Shown one piece after another: positions 37,970 to 45,389 of a DNA stretch of 64,000 nucleotides. Source of the DNA: Bryobacteraceae bacterium. Lineage in GTDB: Bacteria; Acidobacteriota; Terriglobia; Bryobacterales; Bryobacteraceae. The position numbers and the translations under genes were made by a program. The notes under the pieces were generated by a model. It was not told the DNA's origin, did not search any database, and saw nothing but the letters and a program-made list of their open reading frames with translations. The stretch is taken from positions 1 through 64,000 of the forward strand of contig JAICJH010000001.1 of assembly GCA_025928545.1 (NCBI GenBank), given 5' to 3'. Every line of letters starts with the position of its first letter. Position 1 is the stretch's first letter.

Positions 37970-39171
37970 AGATTCAACGCGTTCGCGCAATGGAGATTCT
38001 CGATTCCCGTGGCACACCGACCTTGCAGGCGGAGATCGTGCTCTCAAACGGGGTCCGCGCAACCGCCCAGGTTCCATCCGGGGCCTCCACGGGGCGGCAT
38101 GAAGCGCTTGAGCTTCGTGACGGCGATCCAAACCGTTACGCCGGTAAAGGTGTTTTGCGGGCGGTTGGCAATATCGAAAACACTCTTGGCCCCGCGGTGA
38201 CCGGCTTAGATGCGTCGGGGCAGGAGGCGATTGACGCGCGGCTGCTGGAACAGGGCTCCGGGATGGGCGCGAACGCAACGCTGGCCGTCTCGTGCGCGGT
38301 AGCCAGGGCAGCCGCTCAGGCCGCCGGATTCCCATTGTGGAAGTACCTCGCTGGAAGCCGCCAGCCTGTCCTGCCCGTTCCGATGGTCAACATCATTTCC
38401 GGAGGCCTGCACGCGGGCAGGAATCTCGAGTTCCAGGATTTTCTGGTCATTCCTCGCGGTTACCCCGATTTGCAGTCGTCGCTCGAAGCAGTCGTCCGGG
38501 TTCATCGCACCACGGGCGAACTCCTCGCCAAACGTGGCTGTGTCCTCACGGGCGTTGCCGATGAAGGTGGCTGGGGTCCTCATCTTAACTCCAACGAAGA
38601 AGCCGCCGCGATTCTGCGGGAAGCCATTACGGCCAGTGGCGCCTCCATGGAAATCGCTCTCGACGTGGCGGCGACGCATTTCTTCGGAGAGTCCGGATAT
38701 CGCATGGAAGGCCGCGCTCGCTCGGCAACAGAGATGGCGGACCTGTTGGAGGCATGGCTCCCGAAGTACGGAATCACCTCGATTGAAGATGCCCTTGCCG
38801 AAGACGACTGGGAGGGATGGAAGGTTTTGACTCGCCGACTGGGCTCGCGCGTCCGCCTGGTAGGCGACGACCTCTTCGCCACCAATCCGGAGCGCCTGAA
38901 CCGTGGCATTCAGGAACAAGTGGCGAACGCGGTGTTAGTCAAAATGAATCAGATCGGGACGCTCTCGCAGACTTTCGACGTAATCGACCGCGCGAAGGCT
39001 GTCGGGTACGGCGCGGTGATCTCGGCGCGCTCGGGTGAAACCGAGGATTCCTTCCTGGCCGATCTGGCGGTCGCTTCCGGAGCGGGCCAGATCAAGATCG
39101 GCTCCATCACGCGTTCCGAACGCCTGGCAAAATATAACCGGCTGCTCGAAATCGAAAAATGGGAGCTTTGA
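37966..39171 (+). CDS. Divergent enolase paralogue with altered active site
   Basis: A 401-residue enolase-fold protein, about 30 shorter than the usual 430. Kept: loop SGASTG (38-43), H149, E200 in ADEGGW, K326 in LVKMNQIGTL, and metal ligands D233, E274 and D301. Changed: the QEFM glutamate is D158 (FQDFLV), the HRSGE histidine is A354 (SARSGETED), and NGG is SGG (S145). The His that contacts the substrate phosphate/carboxylate in true enolase is therefore lost. It ends the overlapping DinB-membrane protein-kinase run and is convergent with a histidine kinase gene. Whether it still makes phosphoenolpyruvate is doubtful; a related 2-phospho-acid is an alternative. Confidence 0.85.
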   Translation: MKIQRVRAMEILDSRGTPTLQAEIVLSNGVRATAQVPSGASTGRHEALELRDGDPNRYAGKGVLRAVGNIENTLGPAVTGLDASGQEAIDARLLEQGSGMGANATLAVSCAVARAAAQAAGFPLWKYLAGSRQPVLPVPMVNIISGGLHAGRNLEFQDFLVIPRGYPDLQSSLEAVVRVHRTTGELLAKRGCVLTGVADEGGWGPHLNSNEEAAAILREAITASGASMEIALDVAATHFFGESGYRMEGRARSATEMADLLEAWLPKYGITSIEDALAEDDWEGWKVLTRRLGSRVRLVGDDLFATNPERLNRGIQEQVANAVLVKMNQIGTLSQTFDVIDRAKAVGYGAVISARSGETEDSFLADLAVASGAGQIKIGSITRSERLAKYNRLLEIEKWEL

Positions 39172-39195
39172 AGCCGATGAAATCGGCGGTCAGTC

Positions 39196-40305
39196 TTATC
39201 GGGAGCCGCTGCTATCCACGGCGGAGCGCGCCACGCGAAGTTCGCTGACCTCGGGCAGTCTGAAGTAAAAGGTGCTTCCCGCTCCGGGTTGCGATTCCAC
39301 CCAGATAGAGCCGCCAAGAGATTCGACGATTTTTCGGCACGTTGCAAGACCAATACCGCTGCCCGGTATTTCCCTGCCGTGTAAGCGGTGAAACGCCTGA
39401 AATACGTAATCCTTATACTTTGGTTCGATGCCGATGCCGTTATCCCTGACGGAAAACACCCACGCATCATTTTCCGACCGCGCAGATACGTGAATCTCCG
39501 GCCGGACACCTTCGCGGGCGTACTTGATCGCGTTGCCGATCAGATTCTGAAAGACCTGCGCAAACCCGGCAAAACCGACGATCTTCGGCAGTGGATCATG
39601 CGTGACGACAGCTCCGCTCTCCTGAATTGCCGAATCCAGATCCGCCAGCGCAACTGCCAGCATCGCATCGCAATCCACAACTGCCGGGTGACTTCCCTCG
39701 TGGGACAGACGAGAGTAGCCGAGCAGGCCGTCGATGAATAAACTCATCCTTTTCGCAGCATCCACCACGAAGTGCATGCTTTCCGCTACTCGCTGATCTG
39801 TCTGCGCGCTCAGTACGGCTTCCAGCAACTGCGTATGTGAAACGATCGTCCGCAGCGGTTCTGTAAGGTCGTGAGCCACCCGGTAGCTGAATTGTTCGAG
39901 TTCTTCATTCGAACGCCGCAGGGCGTCCTCCGCCGCACGTGCGCGGAGAAACGCTTTCACCGTCGCGACGAGCACTGAGGGTTCGATCGGTTCCACCAGG
40001 TAACTGTCGGCGCCGCCATCGAGCCCCGCCACCTGATGGTGCGCCTGAGTATTCGAGGCCGAAATATGGACGATTGTCGAAGACACTGTTCGCGGGTCTT
40101 TCCGCAACAGACGGCACACTTCGAAGCCGCTCATATCCGGCAGGTTCACGTCCAGCAGGACTACAGGTGGCGAACAGGCAGACGCCAACTCCAGCGCCTC
40201 TCGCCCGGTGGACGCTTCCTGAACGTTAAAACCGGCTTGTTGCAGCACATGCGTTCGCGCGTATCGCCCAGGAGCGTAATCGTCAACGTTCAGAATCGAT
40301 TCCAT
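39196..40305 (-). CDS. Receiver-histidine kinase (phytochrome-type HisKA)
   Basis: A 369-residue soluble signalling protein: an N-terminal receiver with LNVDDYAPGRYAR, phosphoacceptor Asp in VVLLDVNLPDMSG and Lys replaced around YLVEPIEPS; then HisKA with the phospho-His in FSYRVAHDLTEPLRTI; then HATPase with NLIGNAIKYA, DNGIGIE and GSGIGLATC. The conserved receiver Lys appears to be Glu, so phosphorylation behaviour may be altered. ATG 40305 is chosen because GAGGGG, overlapping the upstream stop, fits as its ribosome binding site; GTG 40314 does not. It is the last gene of the stressosome operon and probably continues the phosphorelay. Confidence 0.85.
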   Translation of the reverse strand: MESILNVDDYAPGRYARTHVLQQAGFNVQEASTGREALELASACSPPVVLLDVNLPDMSGFEVCRLLRKDPRTVSSTIVHISASNTQAHHQVAGLDGGADSYLVEPIEPSVLVATVKAFLRARAAEDALRRSNEELEQFSYRVAHDLTEPLRTIVSHTQLLEAVLSAQTDQRVAESMHFVVDAAKRMSLFIDGLLGYSRLSHEGSHPAVVDCDAMLAVALADLDSAIQESGAVVTHDPLPKIVGFAGFAQVFQNLIGNAIKYAREGVRPEIHVSARSENDAWVFSVRDNGIGIEPKYKDYVFQAFHRLHGREIPGSGIGLATCRKIVESLGGSIWVESQPGAGSTFYFRLPEVSELRVARSAVDSSGSR

Positions 40306-40317
40306 ATCAGGCACCCC

Positions 40318-42474
40318 TCACCCGGGGATTTCGCTCTGAGCAGAAGGTCGCTCATCGCGTGTCACAGCCGCTCGAAGTAGTTGGGCAAAATCTGTCCGAT
40401 CAAGACGATCTTTACCCACGATAGCAATAATATTCGGTGCAAGTCTCTGTTGGTCGGCTTCGGAAAGCACACGTGAAGTAGTAATTATAACGGGAATTGC
40501 GGCGAGCGCGGGATCGCTTTTGAGCGTATCCAAAACCACAAATCCCGAGATATCGGGCATCGTGAGATCCAGAAAGATGACATCGGGATGGATTCTCGCA
40601 GCCAGCCGCAGGCCTTCGTTCCCGTTGGGAGCTTCGGCGATGTTTACGGGTAAGCCGCGGAGCCACTGTCTCAAAACATAGCGGTCCCGCTCCATGTCGT
40701 CGACAATGAGCACCCGATGGGTGGCAATCTGGCCGGTCAGAACCTTCAGTTCGCGAATTAACTCCGATTGTTCAATTGGCTTCAGCAGATAGCTGTCCGC
40801 CCCCAGGTGAAATCCCTTATTCCGGTCTTCGGTGGTGCTTGCCACCAGCACCGGAATATCCATCGTATGATCGTCTTTCTTTATCTTTGCGAGAAATGCC
40901 CAGGTATCTTCGGAGCGAAGTACGATATCGAGGATGATCGCGGCCGGGCGCACGCGCTCGAGGAATTCATCCGCCTCCCGCGTGGTGGCGGCGGGCAACA
41001 TCTCGAAGCCGGAGCCTGCCAGATATTGCCGGTACATCATCATCATCTCCGGCCGGTCGTCTACAACCAGGACGGGCACACTGGAAGGATCGTGTTCGGC
41101 TTCGGGGATTGCCTGTGCAGGTTCGGGTTCGTCGCCGCGGAATCGCAGGGGAATCCGCAGCGTAAAAGTGCTTCCCGCCCCCGGTCTGCTCTCCACTTCC
41201 ACCGTTCCCCCCAGAACCGTAGCGAGTTTCTTCGACAAAGGCAAACCCAGGCCGGTGCCTCTGACTTTTTTCTGGATCGGATGATCGATCTGACCGAAAT
41301 CCTGAAATATGAGGTCGAGGTTTTCCGGAGCGATCCCGATGCCCGTATCGGCAACGGAGAAGCTGACTTCGCCGTTTGCGTCGCTATTGGCAAAAACCCG
41401 AATCTCGCCGCGCTCGGTGAACTTCAGCGCATTCGAGATGAAATTCCGCAGGATCTGTGAGACCTTGCCCTCGTCCGAATAAATGCGCGGTATCTGGTTT
41501 GCGTCTTCGAAAATCAGATTGACCGACTGATTCAGCAACAGTGGGCGCAGCATGCCGCGAAGCGCTGCGAACAAATTCTCCACCTCGAATTCGAGTGGCT
41601 TGACTTCTACTTTGCCCGCTTCCACTTTGGCAAGATCGAGAAGATCGTTCACCAGTTCCAGAAGATCTTCGGCAGCTCTTCGGATGTAATCCACCTGCTG
41701 CTGCTGCGCCCCGGAGAGCCCGCCGTCGGAATGATTCCGCAGTAAGCCACTCAGAGCCAGAATGGAATTCAGGGGCGAGCGGAACTCGTGACTCATGTTT
41801 GACAGAAACTTCGATTTCAGTTCATCGGCGCGGCGAAGATGGTCAGCCTTCTCGTCCAGCTCGGCATAGAGCGCGATCACCCCGCGGTTGGTATCCTCCA
41901 GTTCCCGATTCAGTCTGGTGAGTTCAATCTGACGAGCGCGGATTTCTTCGAGCGCCCCGAGAAGTTCCCGATTCTGGTACTGTAGTTCCTCAAAATCGGT
42001 TTGGGGCCGTTCCTGAAGCAGCGAGTTTGTCAGCTTCGCCAACTCGGCGGTTCCAACCACCGGCGCACGCCTCGGCAGAAGTTTCTTCAGAGTAACGACG
42101 GTGCCTTTTCCCGGCCCCGAATCGATCTGGAACTGGTCCATGAGGCGGCGAGCGCCCAGGATTCCGAGTCCCATTCCTGTCGGCGAGCGATAACGGCCTT
42201 CGAGAATGGCTGCGATATCGGAGATGCCGGGCCCTTTGTCCGTAATGCGGACCATAAAAAGCTGCGGCGAAGTGCGGCCTTCCAGCATGTACTCCACCCG
42301 GCCGCTGCGGGCATAGTTAAAAGCATTCCGTGCGATCTCGGAAACCGCCGTCGCGATCCGGGTCTGGTCCTGCGCATCGAAGCCGAGTAGTCTTGCGATC
42401 TGGCGCGCCCGTTGACGTGCGGTGACCGTATCGTGCTCGTAGTAGATGCCGACCGAGAGAATCGCTGAACTCAT
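40318..42474 (-). CDS. Hybrid histidine kinase with N-terminal RsbT-like ATPase and two receivers
   Basis: A 718-residue soluble protein. Residues 1-135 form an RsbT/anti-sigma type GHKL domain (AVSEIARNAFNYA, DKGPGISDI, TGMGLGILGARRL). A coiled coil (about 160-215) leads to HisKA with H229 (FLSNMSHEFRSPLNSILALS), a second HATPase (ISNALKFTERG, DTGIGIAPENLD, GTGLGLPLSKKL), then two receivers (VLVVDDRPEMMMMY with IILDIVLRSED; VLIVDDMERDRY with VIFLDLTMPDISG). The head closely resembles the RsbT two genes upstream, suggesting that it docks on or competes for the RsbR/RsbS stressosome. It starts two bases after the phosphatase stop. Confidence 0.88.
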   Translation of the reverse strand: MSSAILSVGIYYEHDTVTARQRARQIARLLGFDAQDQTRIATAVSEIARNAFNYARSGRVEYMLEGRTSPQLFMVRITDKGPGISDIAAILEGRYRSPTGMGLGILGARRLMDQFQIDSGPGKGTVVTLKKLLPRRAPVVGTAELAKLTNSLLQERPQTDFEELQYQNRELLGALEEIRARQIELTRLNRELEDTNRGVIALYAELDEKADHLRRADELKSKFLSNMSHEFRSPLNSILALSGLLRNHSDGGLSGAQQQQVDYIRRAAEDLLELVNDLLDLAKVEAGKVEVKPLEFEVENLFAALRGMLRPLLLNQSVNLIFEDANQIPRIYSDEGKVSQILRNFISNALKFTERGEIRVFANSDANGEVSFSVADTGIGIAPENLDLIFQDFGQIDHPIQKKVRGTGLGLPLSKKLATVLGGTVEVESRPGAGSTFTLRIPLRFRGDEPEPAQAIPEAEHDPSSVPVLVVDDRPEMMMMYRQYLAGSGFEMLPAATTREADEFLERVRPAAIILDIVLRSEDTWAFLAKIKKDDHTMDIPVLVASTTEDRNKGFHLGADSYLLKPIEQSELIRELKVLTGQIATHRVLIVDDMERDRYVLRQWLRGLPVNIAEAPNGNEGLRLAARIHPDVIFLDLTMPDISGFVVLDTLKSDPALAAIPVIITTSRVLSEADQQRLAPNIIAIVGKDRLDRTDFAQLLRAAVTRDERPSAQSEIPG

Positions 42475-42476
42475 GA

Positions 42477-43529
42477 TCAGATCGCCTTCGCCACTAAAAC
42501 CGTCGCGTCATCGTTGTGCCGGCTGAAATCCCGATATAACACCCCCGCGATCAACGATGGATCCCGCCGCGCAAGACCTGTATGCGTTTCCAGACCGGCT
42601 TGACTGCCCAGCCCGTCGGAAAACATCACCAGAATTCCACTCTCCGGCCAGGCATAGCGAAACTCTTTCACCCGGTGGGCCTGAAAGCCCGCGGTGCCGT
42701 AACCCGAGACCATCCGCTGAGCGGCCCGGTCGGCACCGTAGATATGGCCGGAGATGTTTCCAATCCCGGAGAAAACGACTTCGTTTCTGGATCTGTCGAT
42801 ACGAGCCACGGCGACGGCGGCGCCTCGCGAACTGCGGAGCGCCTGATGGGCAAATTCCACCAACGCGCCCGGATTCGCATCGGGATGCAGGTGCAGCATT
42901 CGAACGGCTTCGGCGGATGCCGTTTTGGCATTGATCCCGTGACCGAGCCCATCCGCCACGAGAATCGTCGTGAACTCGTTCTTCTGTGTCGCACCCCAGG
43001 AATCGCCGCAAACATCCTGGCCGGGCTTACAGACGTTCACAACGCCAATCTGGAGCAAAGAGTGCTCCTGCGGGGGCTCCCGCGGAGGCGCAGGGTCGGA
43101 CCACCGGGCCATTACCGCTGCGCCACGACCGGCCTCCGAATAGAAATCCGCTTCGGTGGAAAGGCGCACAATCGCCCCAAGCCCCTGCCCGGCGGAACCG
43201 CCAGTGCTGAATCCGTCGCGCATGCACTGCTCCAGATTGCCCATCCCGGCGCCTTTGTCGAGCGCCAGCATCTCCAGACAGGGCTTCGCCGCTGAAACGT
43301 CGCCAGTGGTTCGCAGCAGTAACTCTCCCCCGCCTGCGTGCTTCAGCAGATTCGTAGAAGCCTCGGTCACGACGATCGCCACCTGTTCGGCCAGATTCTC
43401 ATCGAGTCCGATTCTGGCCGCCAGTCCGCGCGCAATTCGCCGCGCATCCGCCACCCGGCTCTGCTCTTCGATCGGGATCAGGATGGATTCAGAGTTAATA
43501 GGCGTCTCATTTCCAGCGCAAGATTGCAA
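42477..43529 (-). CDS. RsbT/RsbW-like ATPase fused to PP2C (SpoIIE-type) phosphatase
   Basis: About 350 residues. The N-terminal half is a GHKL ATPase (VVTEASTNLLKHAGGGEL, ALDKGAGMGNLE, GSAGQGLGAIVRL); the C-terminal half is a metal-dependent PP2C/SpoIIE phosphatase (DVCGDSW, ILVADGLGHGINAKTAS, LVMFSDGLGSQAG, RHNDDATVLVAK). This is the RsbX position in stressosome operons, where the phosphatase resets RsbR and RsbS. No ATG fits; TTG 43529, with AAGGGG nine bases upstream and a short overlap with rsbT, is the best start. The longer frame to 43865 is an rsbT shadow. Function firm, start tentative. Confidence 0.8.
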   Translation of the reverse strand: MQSCAGNETPINSESILIPIEEQSRVADARRIARGLAARIGLDENLAEQVAIVVTEASTNLLKHAGGGELLLRTTGDVSAAKPCLEMLALDKGAGMGNLEQCMRDGFSTGGSAGQGLGAIVRLSTEADFYSEAGRGAAVMARWSDPAPPREPPQEHSLLQIGVVNVCKPGQDVCGDSWGATQKNEFTTILVADGLGHGINAKTASAEAVRMLHLHPDANPGALVEFAHQALRSSRGAAVAVARIDRSRNEVVFSGIGNISGHIYGADRAAQRMVSGYGTAGFQAHRVKEFRYAWPESGILVMFSDGLGSQAGLETHTGLARRDPSLIAGVLYRDFSRHNDDATVLVAKAI

Positions 43530-43911
43530 TCCGTGTGCCCCTTCCCGGCCCTGAGGCGATCTCAAATTCATGCGACAGGCGTTTGGCTCCGCCCAGTCCG
43601 AGGCCCATTCCGTTCCCGGTCGTGAAACCATCGGTAAGCGCCTGTTCGATATCGGGGATGCCCGGACCCTGATCCTCGAACACCAACCGCAATCCCGTCT
43701 TGCGTTCATTCCGTACCGTTTCCAGTAAGGCCCTGCCGCCCCCGCCATATTCAACAGTGTTACGCGCCAGTTCGCTCGACGCGGTGACGACCTTGGTCTG
43801 ATCGACGATGCCGAATCCGAGCGACACGGCCATCCGCCGCGCAGCCTGGCGGACGAGAACGACATCGTCGGTACTCTTCAGGTCGTAGGTTTCAGAGCTC
43901 AGAACTTCCAT
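43507..43911 (-). CDS. rsbT: Switch kinase RsbT
   Basis: A 134-residue stand-alone GHKL serine/threonine kinase. ATP-binding boxes: ASSELARNTVEYGGGGR, EDQGPGIPDIEQAL and GNGMGLGLGGAKRL. RsbT phosphorylates RsbS and RsbR in the stressosome and, when released, activates a downstream partner. The start overlaps the rsbS end by 20 bases, indicating translational coupling. The canonical downstream RsbU is not seen nearby; the fused phosphatase and hybrid kinase are the candidate partners. Confidence 0.9.
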   Translation of the reverse strand: MEVLSSETYDLKSTDDVVLVRQAARRMAVSLGFGIVDQTKVVTASSELARNTVEYGGGGRALLETVRNERKTGLRLVFEDQGPGIPDIEQALTDGFTTGNGMGLGLGGAKRLSHEFEIASGPGRGTRIAILRWK

Positions 43912-44281
43912 TGGCTCTTTCTGATTCCTGCACGGCCGCTTGCAGGGCCATCATGCCCTTTTCCACGTCGAGTGCCGTACGAATCCCCGGCAGCGACAGG
44001 CCAAGCTCCACCAGAGTGATGGCGACCGACGGCTGCATGCCCACAACCACGGTCTGGGCGTCCAGCAGATTTGCCATCCCGGCAATACTCCCGAGCATGC
44101 GGCCGATAAAGGAATCCACCATTTCAAGCGAAGAAATATCGATGAGTACGCCGCGCGACCCGTGCAGCGCAATTTGTGACGTCAGGTCGTCCTGTAAAGT
44201 CAGAGCCAGACGATCGTGCATGTCTATCTGGATGGTGACGAGCAGGAACTCTCCCATCTTCAGAATTGGAATCCGTTCCAT
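43892..44281 (-). CDS. rsbS: Stressosome scaffold protein RsbS
   Basis: A 129-residue single STAS domain. The phosphorylatable serine lies in VLIDISSLEMVDSFIGRML (S50 or S51), matching RsbS; MQPSVAITLVELGL follows. ATG 44281 begins two bases after the rsbR stop. The longer frame from 44656 is a shadow of rsbR. RsbS is the core scaffold on which RsbR paralogues assemble and from which RsbT is released. Confidence 0.9.
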   Translation of the reverse strand: MERIPILKMGEFLLVTIQIDMHDRLALTLQDDLTSQIALHGSRGVLIDISSLEMVDSFIGRMLGSIAGMANLLDAQTVVVGMQPSVAITLVELGLSLPGIRTALDVEKGMMALQAAVQESERANGSSEL

Positions 44282-44283
44282 GG

Positions 44284-45153
44284 CTATTTCGCCTCGGCCG
44301 CCTCTCGCAGTTTGACCACCGTCATCCCATTGCGCTTCAGAGCAACGGCGAATGCGTCGGCCAGGGTGGCTTTTGTGGTCACGTTGGTGAGGTCCACACC
44401 GAGATGAATAATGGTTTGCGCGATCTGGGGCCGGATACCGCTGATCAGACAGTCCGCGCCCATCAGCCGCGCCGCAGCCACCGTTTTCAGCAAATGCTGA
44501 GCTACCAGCGTATCCACGACGGGCACACCGGTGATATCGATAATGGCGAAGTCCGAGCGCGTTGTAACGATGGCCTCGAGCAGGTTTTGCATCACAATCT
44601 GGGTGCGCGCACTGTCGAGCGTACCAATCAAGGGAAGCGCCAGCACGTTCTCCCATAGCCGCACGACCGGAGTGGATAGTTCCAGCAATTCCTGCTGCTG
44701 TCTGAGGATGACGTCCTCCCGCATCTTCTGATGTATTTCCGTAGTCAGGAGCCCCAGTTTGTCCAGCAGCAGATTGGCGTCCCAGGTGGTTGCCCCCAGT
44801 AGCTCGGGATCTTTGCCGAATTCCTCGCGGATTGCGCTGAAGACTGGCTGTTTCAGCGAAAATATGAAGGACGCCGTTTCTGACGGTGAGTAGCCCGCCT
44901 TCGCACGGGCAGTGGAGAGTTCCGAAAGCATCTGCGTCACTCGCTCCCAGCCCTGCCCGGTAATATCGTCACTTGGACTCTTTTCGATGGCATTCCTGAA
45001 CAAGCCGATAAACTCGCGCGACTGACGTGTCGTTTCTGCCTGTTCGGCTGCGGAAGTGCGCTTCCCGGTTATGGACTGCTGATTCAGCCAATCCGCGATA
45101 ATACCCGCGTCGCGTTTGGCGAGGACATCCGAGAGTTTTCCGTTTGCAAGCAC
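44284..45153 (-). CDS. rsbR: Stressosome sensor-scaffold RsbR
   Basis: A 289-residue protein: an N-terminal helical RsbRD-type domain (about 1-150; FIGLFRNAIEKSPSDDITGQ, SPSETASFIFSLKQPVF), a linker helix, and a C-terminal STAS domain with the Thr phosphosite in FAIIDITGVPVVDTLVAQHL. No heme-binding globin or LOV sensor is visible, so the input is unknown. Start GTG 45153 is supported by AGGAGG eight bases upstream. It is the first gene of a six-gene operon, divergent from the M2 peptidase gene across 236 bases with no other gene. Confidence 0.88.
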   Translation of the reverse strand: MLANGKLSDVLAKRDAGIIADWLNQQSITGKRTSAAEQAETTRQSREFIGLFRNAIEKSPSDDITGQGWERVTQMLSELSTARAKAGYSPSETASFIFSLKQPVFSAIREEFGKDPELLGATTWDANLLLDKLGLLTTEIHQKMREDVILRQQQELLELSTPVVRLWENVLALPLIGTLDSARTQIVMQNLLEAIVTTRSDFAIIDITGVPVVDTLVAQHLLKTVAAARLMGADCLISGIRPQIAQTIIHLGVDLTNVTTKATLADAFAVALKRNGMTVVKLREAAEAK

Positions 45154-45350
45154 CTGCTTTTCCTCCTGAAAAAATGGAACTTACGACTGCTGAGCACTTC
45201 AAATACTGACGTTGTGTTCTGGATTTCGAATTGAAATGCCAGCCTTATACCGCCAGGACAAACGGCGGTTCTTTGCCACCGTGGGGATACGTCAAGCGGG
45301 TGTTTGCGTGCAATTCGCAGTCCAACGTTAAATAACTCACAGACACGGAT

Positions 45351-45379
45351 TTGCATCTGTCTTCGCCACATGCGATAAA
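45351..45379 (+). promoter_or_regulatory. Candidate promoter of the M2 peptidase gene
   Basis: TTGCAT (45351-45356) and GATAAA (45374-45379) are separated by 17 bases; the -10 ends ten bases before ATG 45390, with no Shine-Dalgarno sequence in between. Predicted transcript leader is only a few bases. Confidence 0.4.
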
Positions 45380-45389
45380 CTCCGATCAA

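Noticed and set aside
37966..39171. Housekeeping enolase
   Set aside because: Loss of the HRSG His (Ala354), Glu-to-Asp at 158 and short length argue for a paralogue; kept only as a low-probability alternative.
43530..43865. N-terminal extension of the RsbT-like/PP2C phosphatase frame to 43865
   Set aside because: It reads as an out-of-frame copy of rsbT; rsbT itself is intact there, and the phosphatase needs only the part from about 43529.
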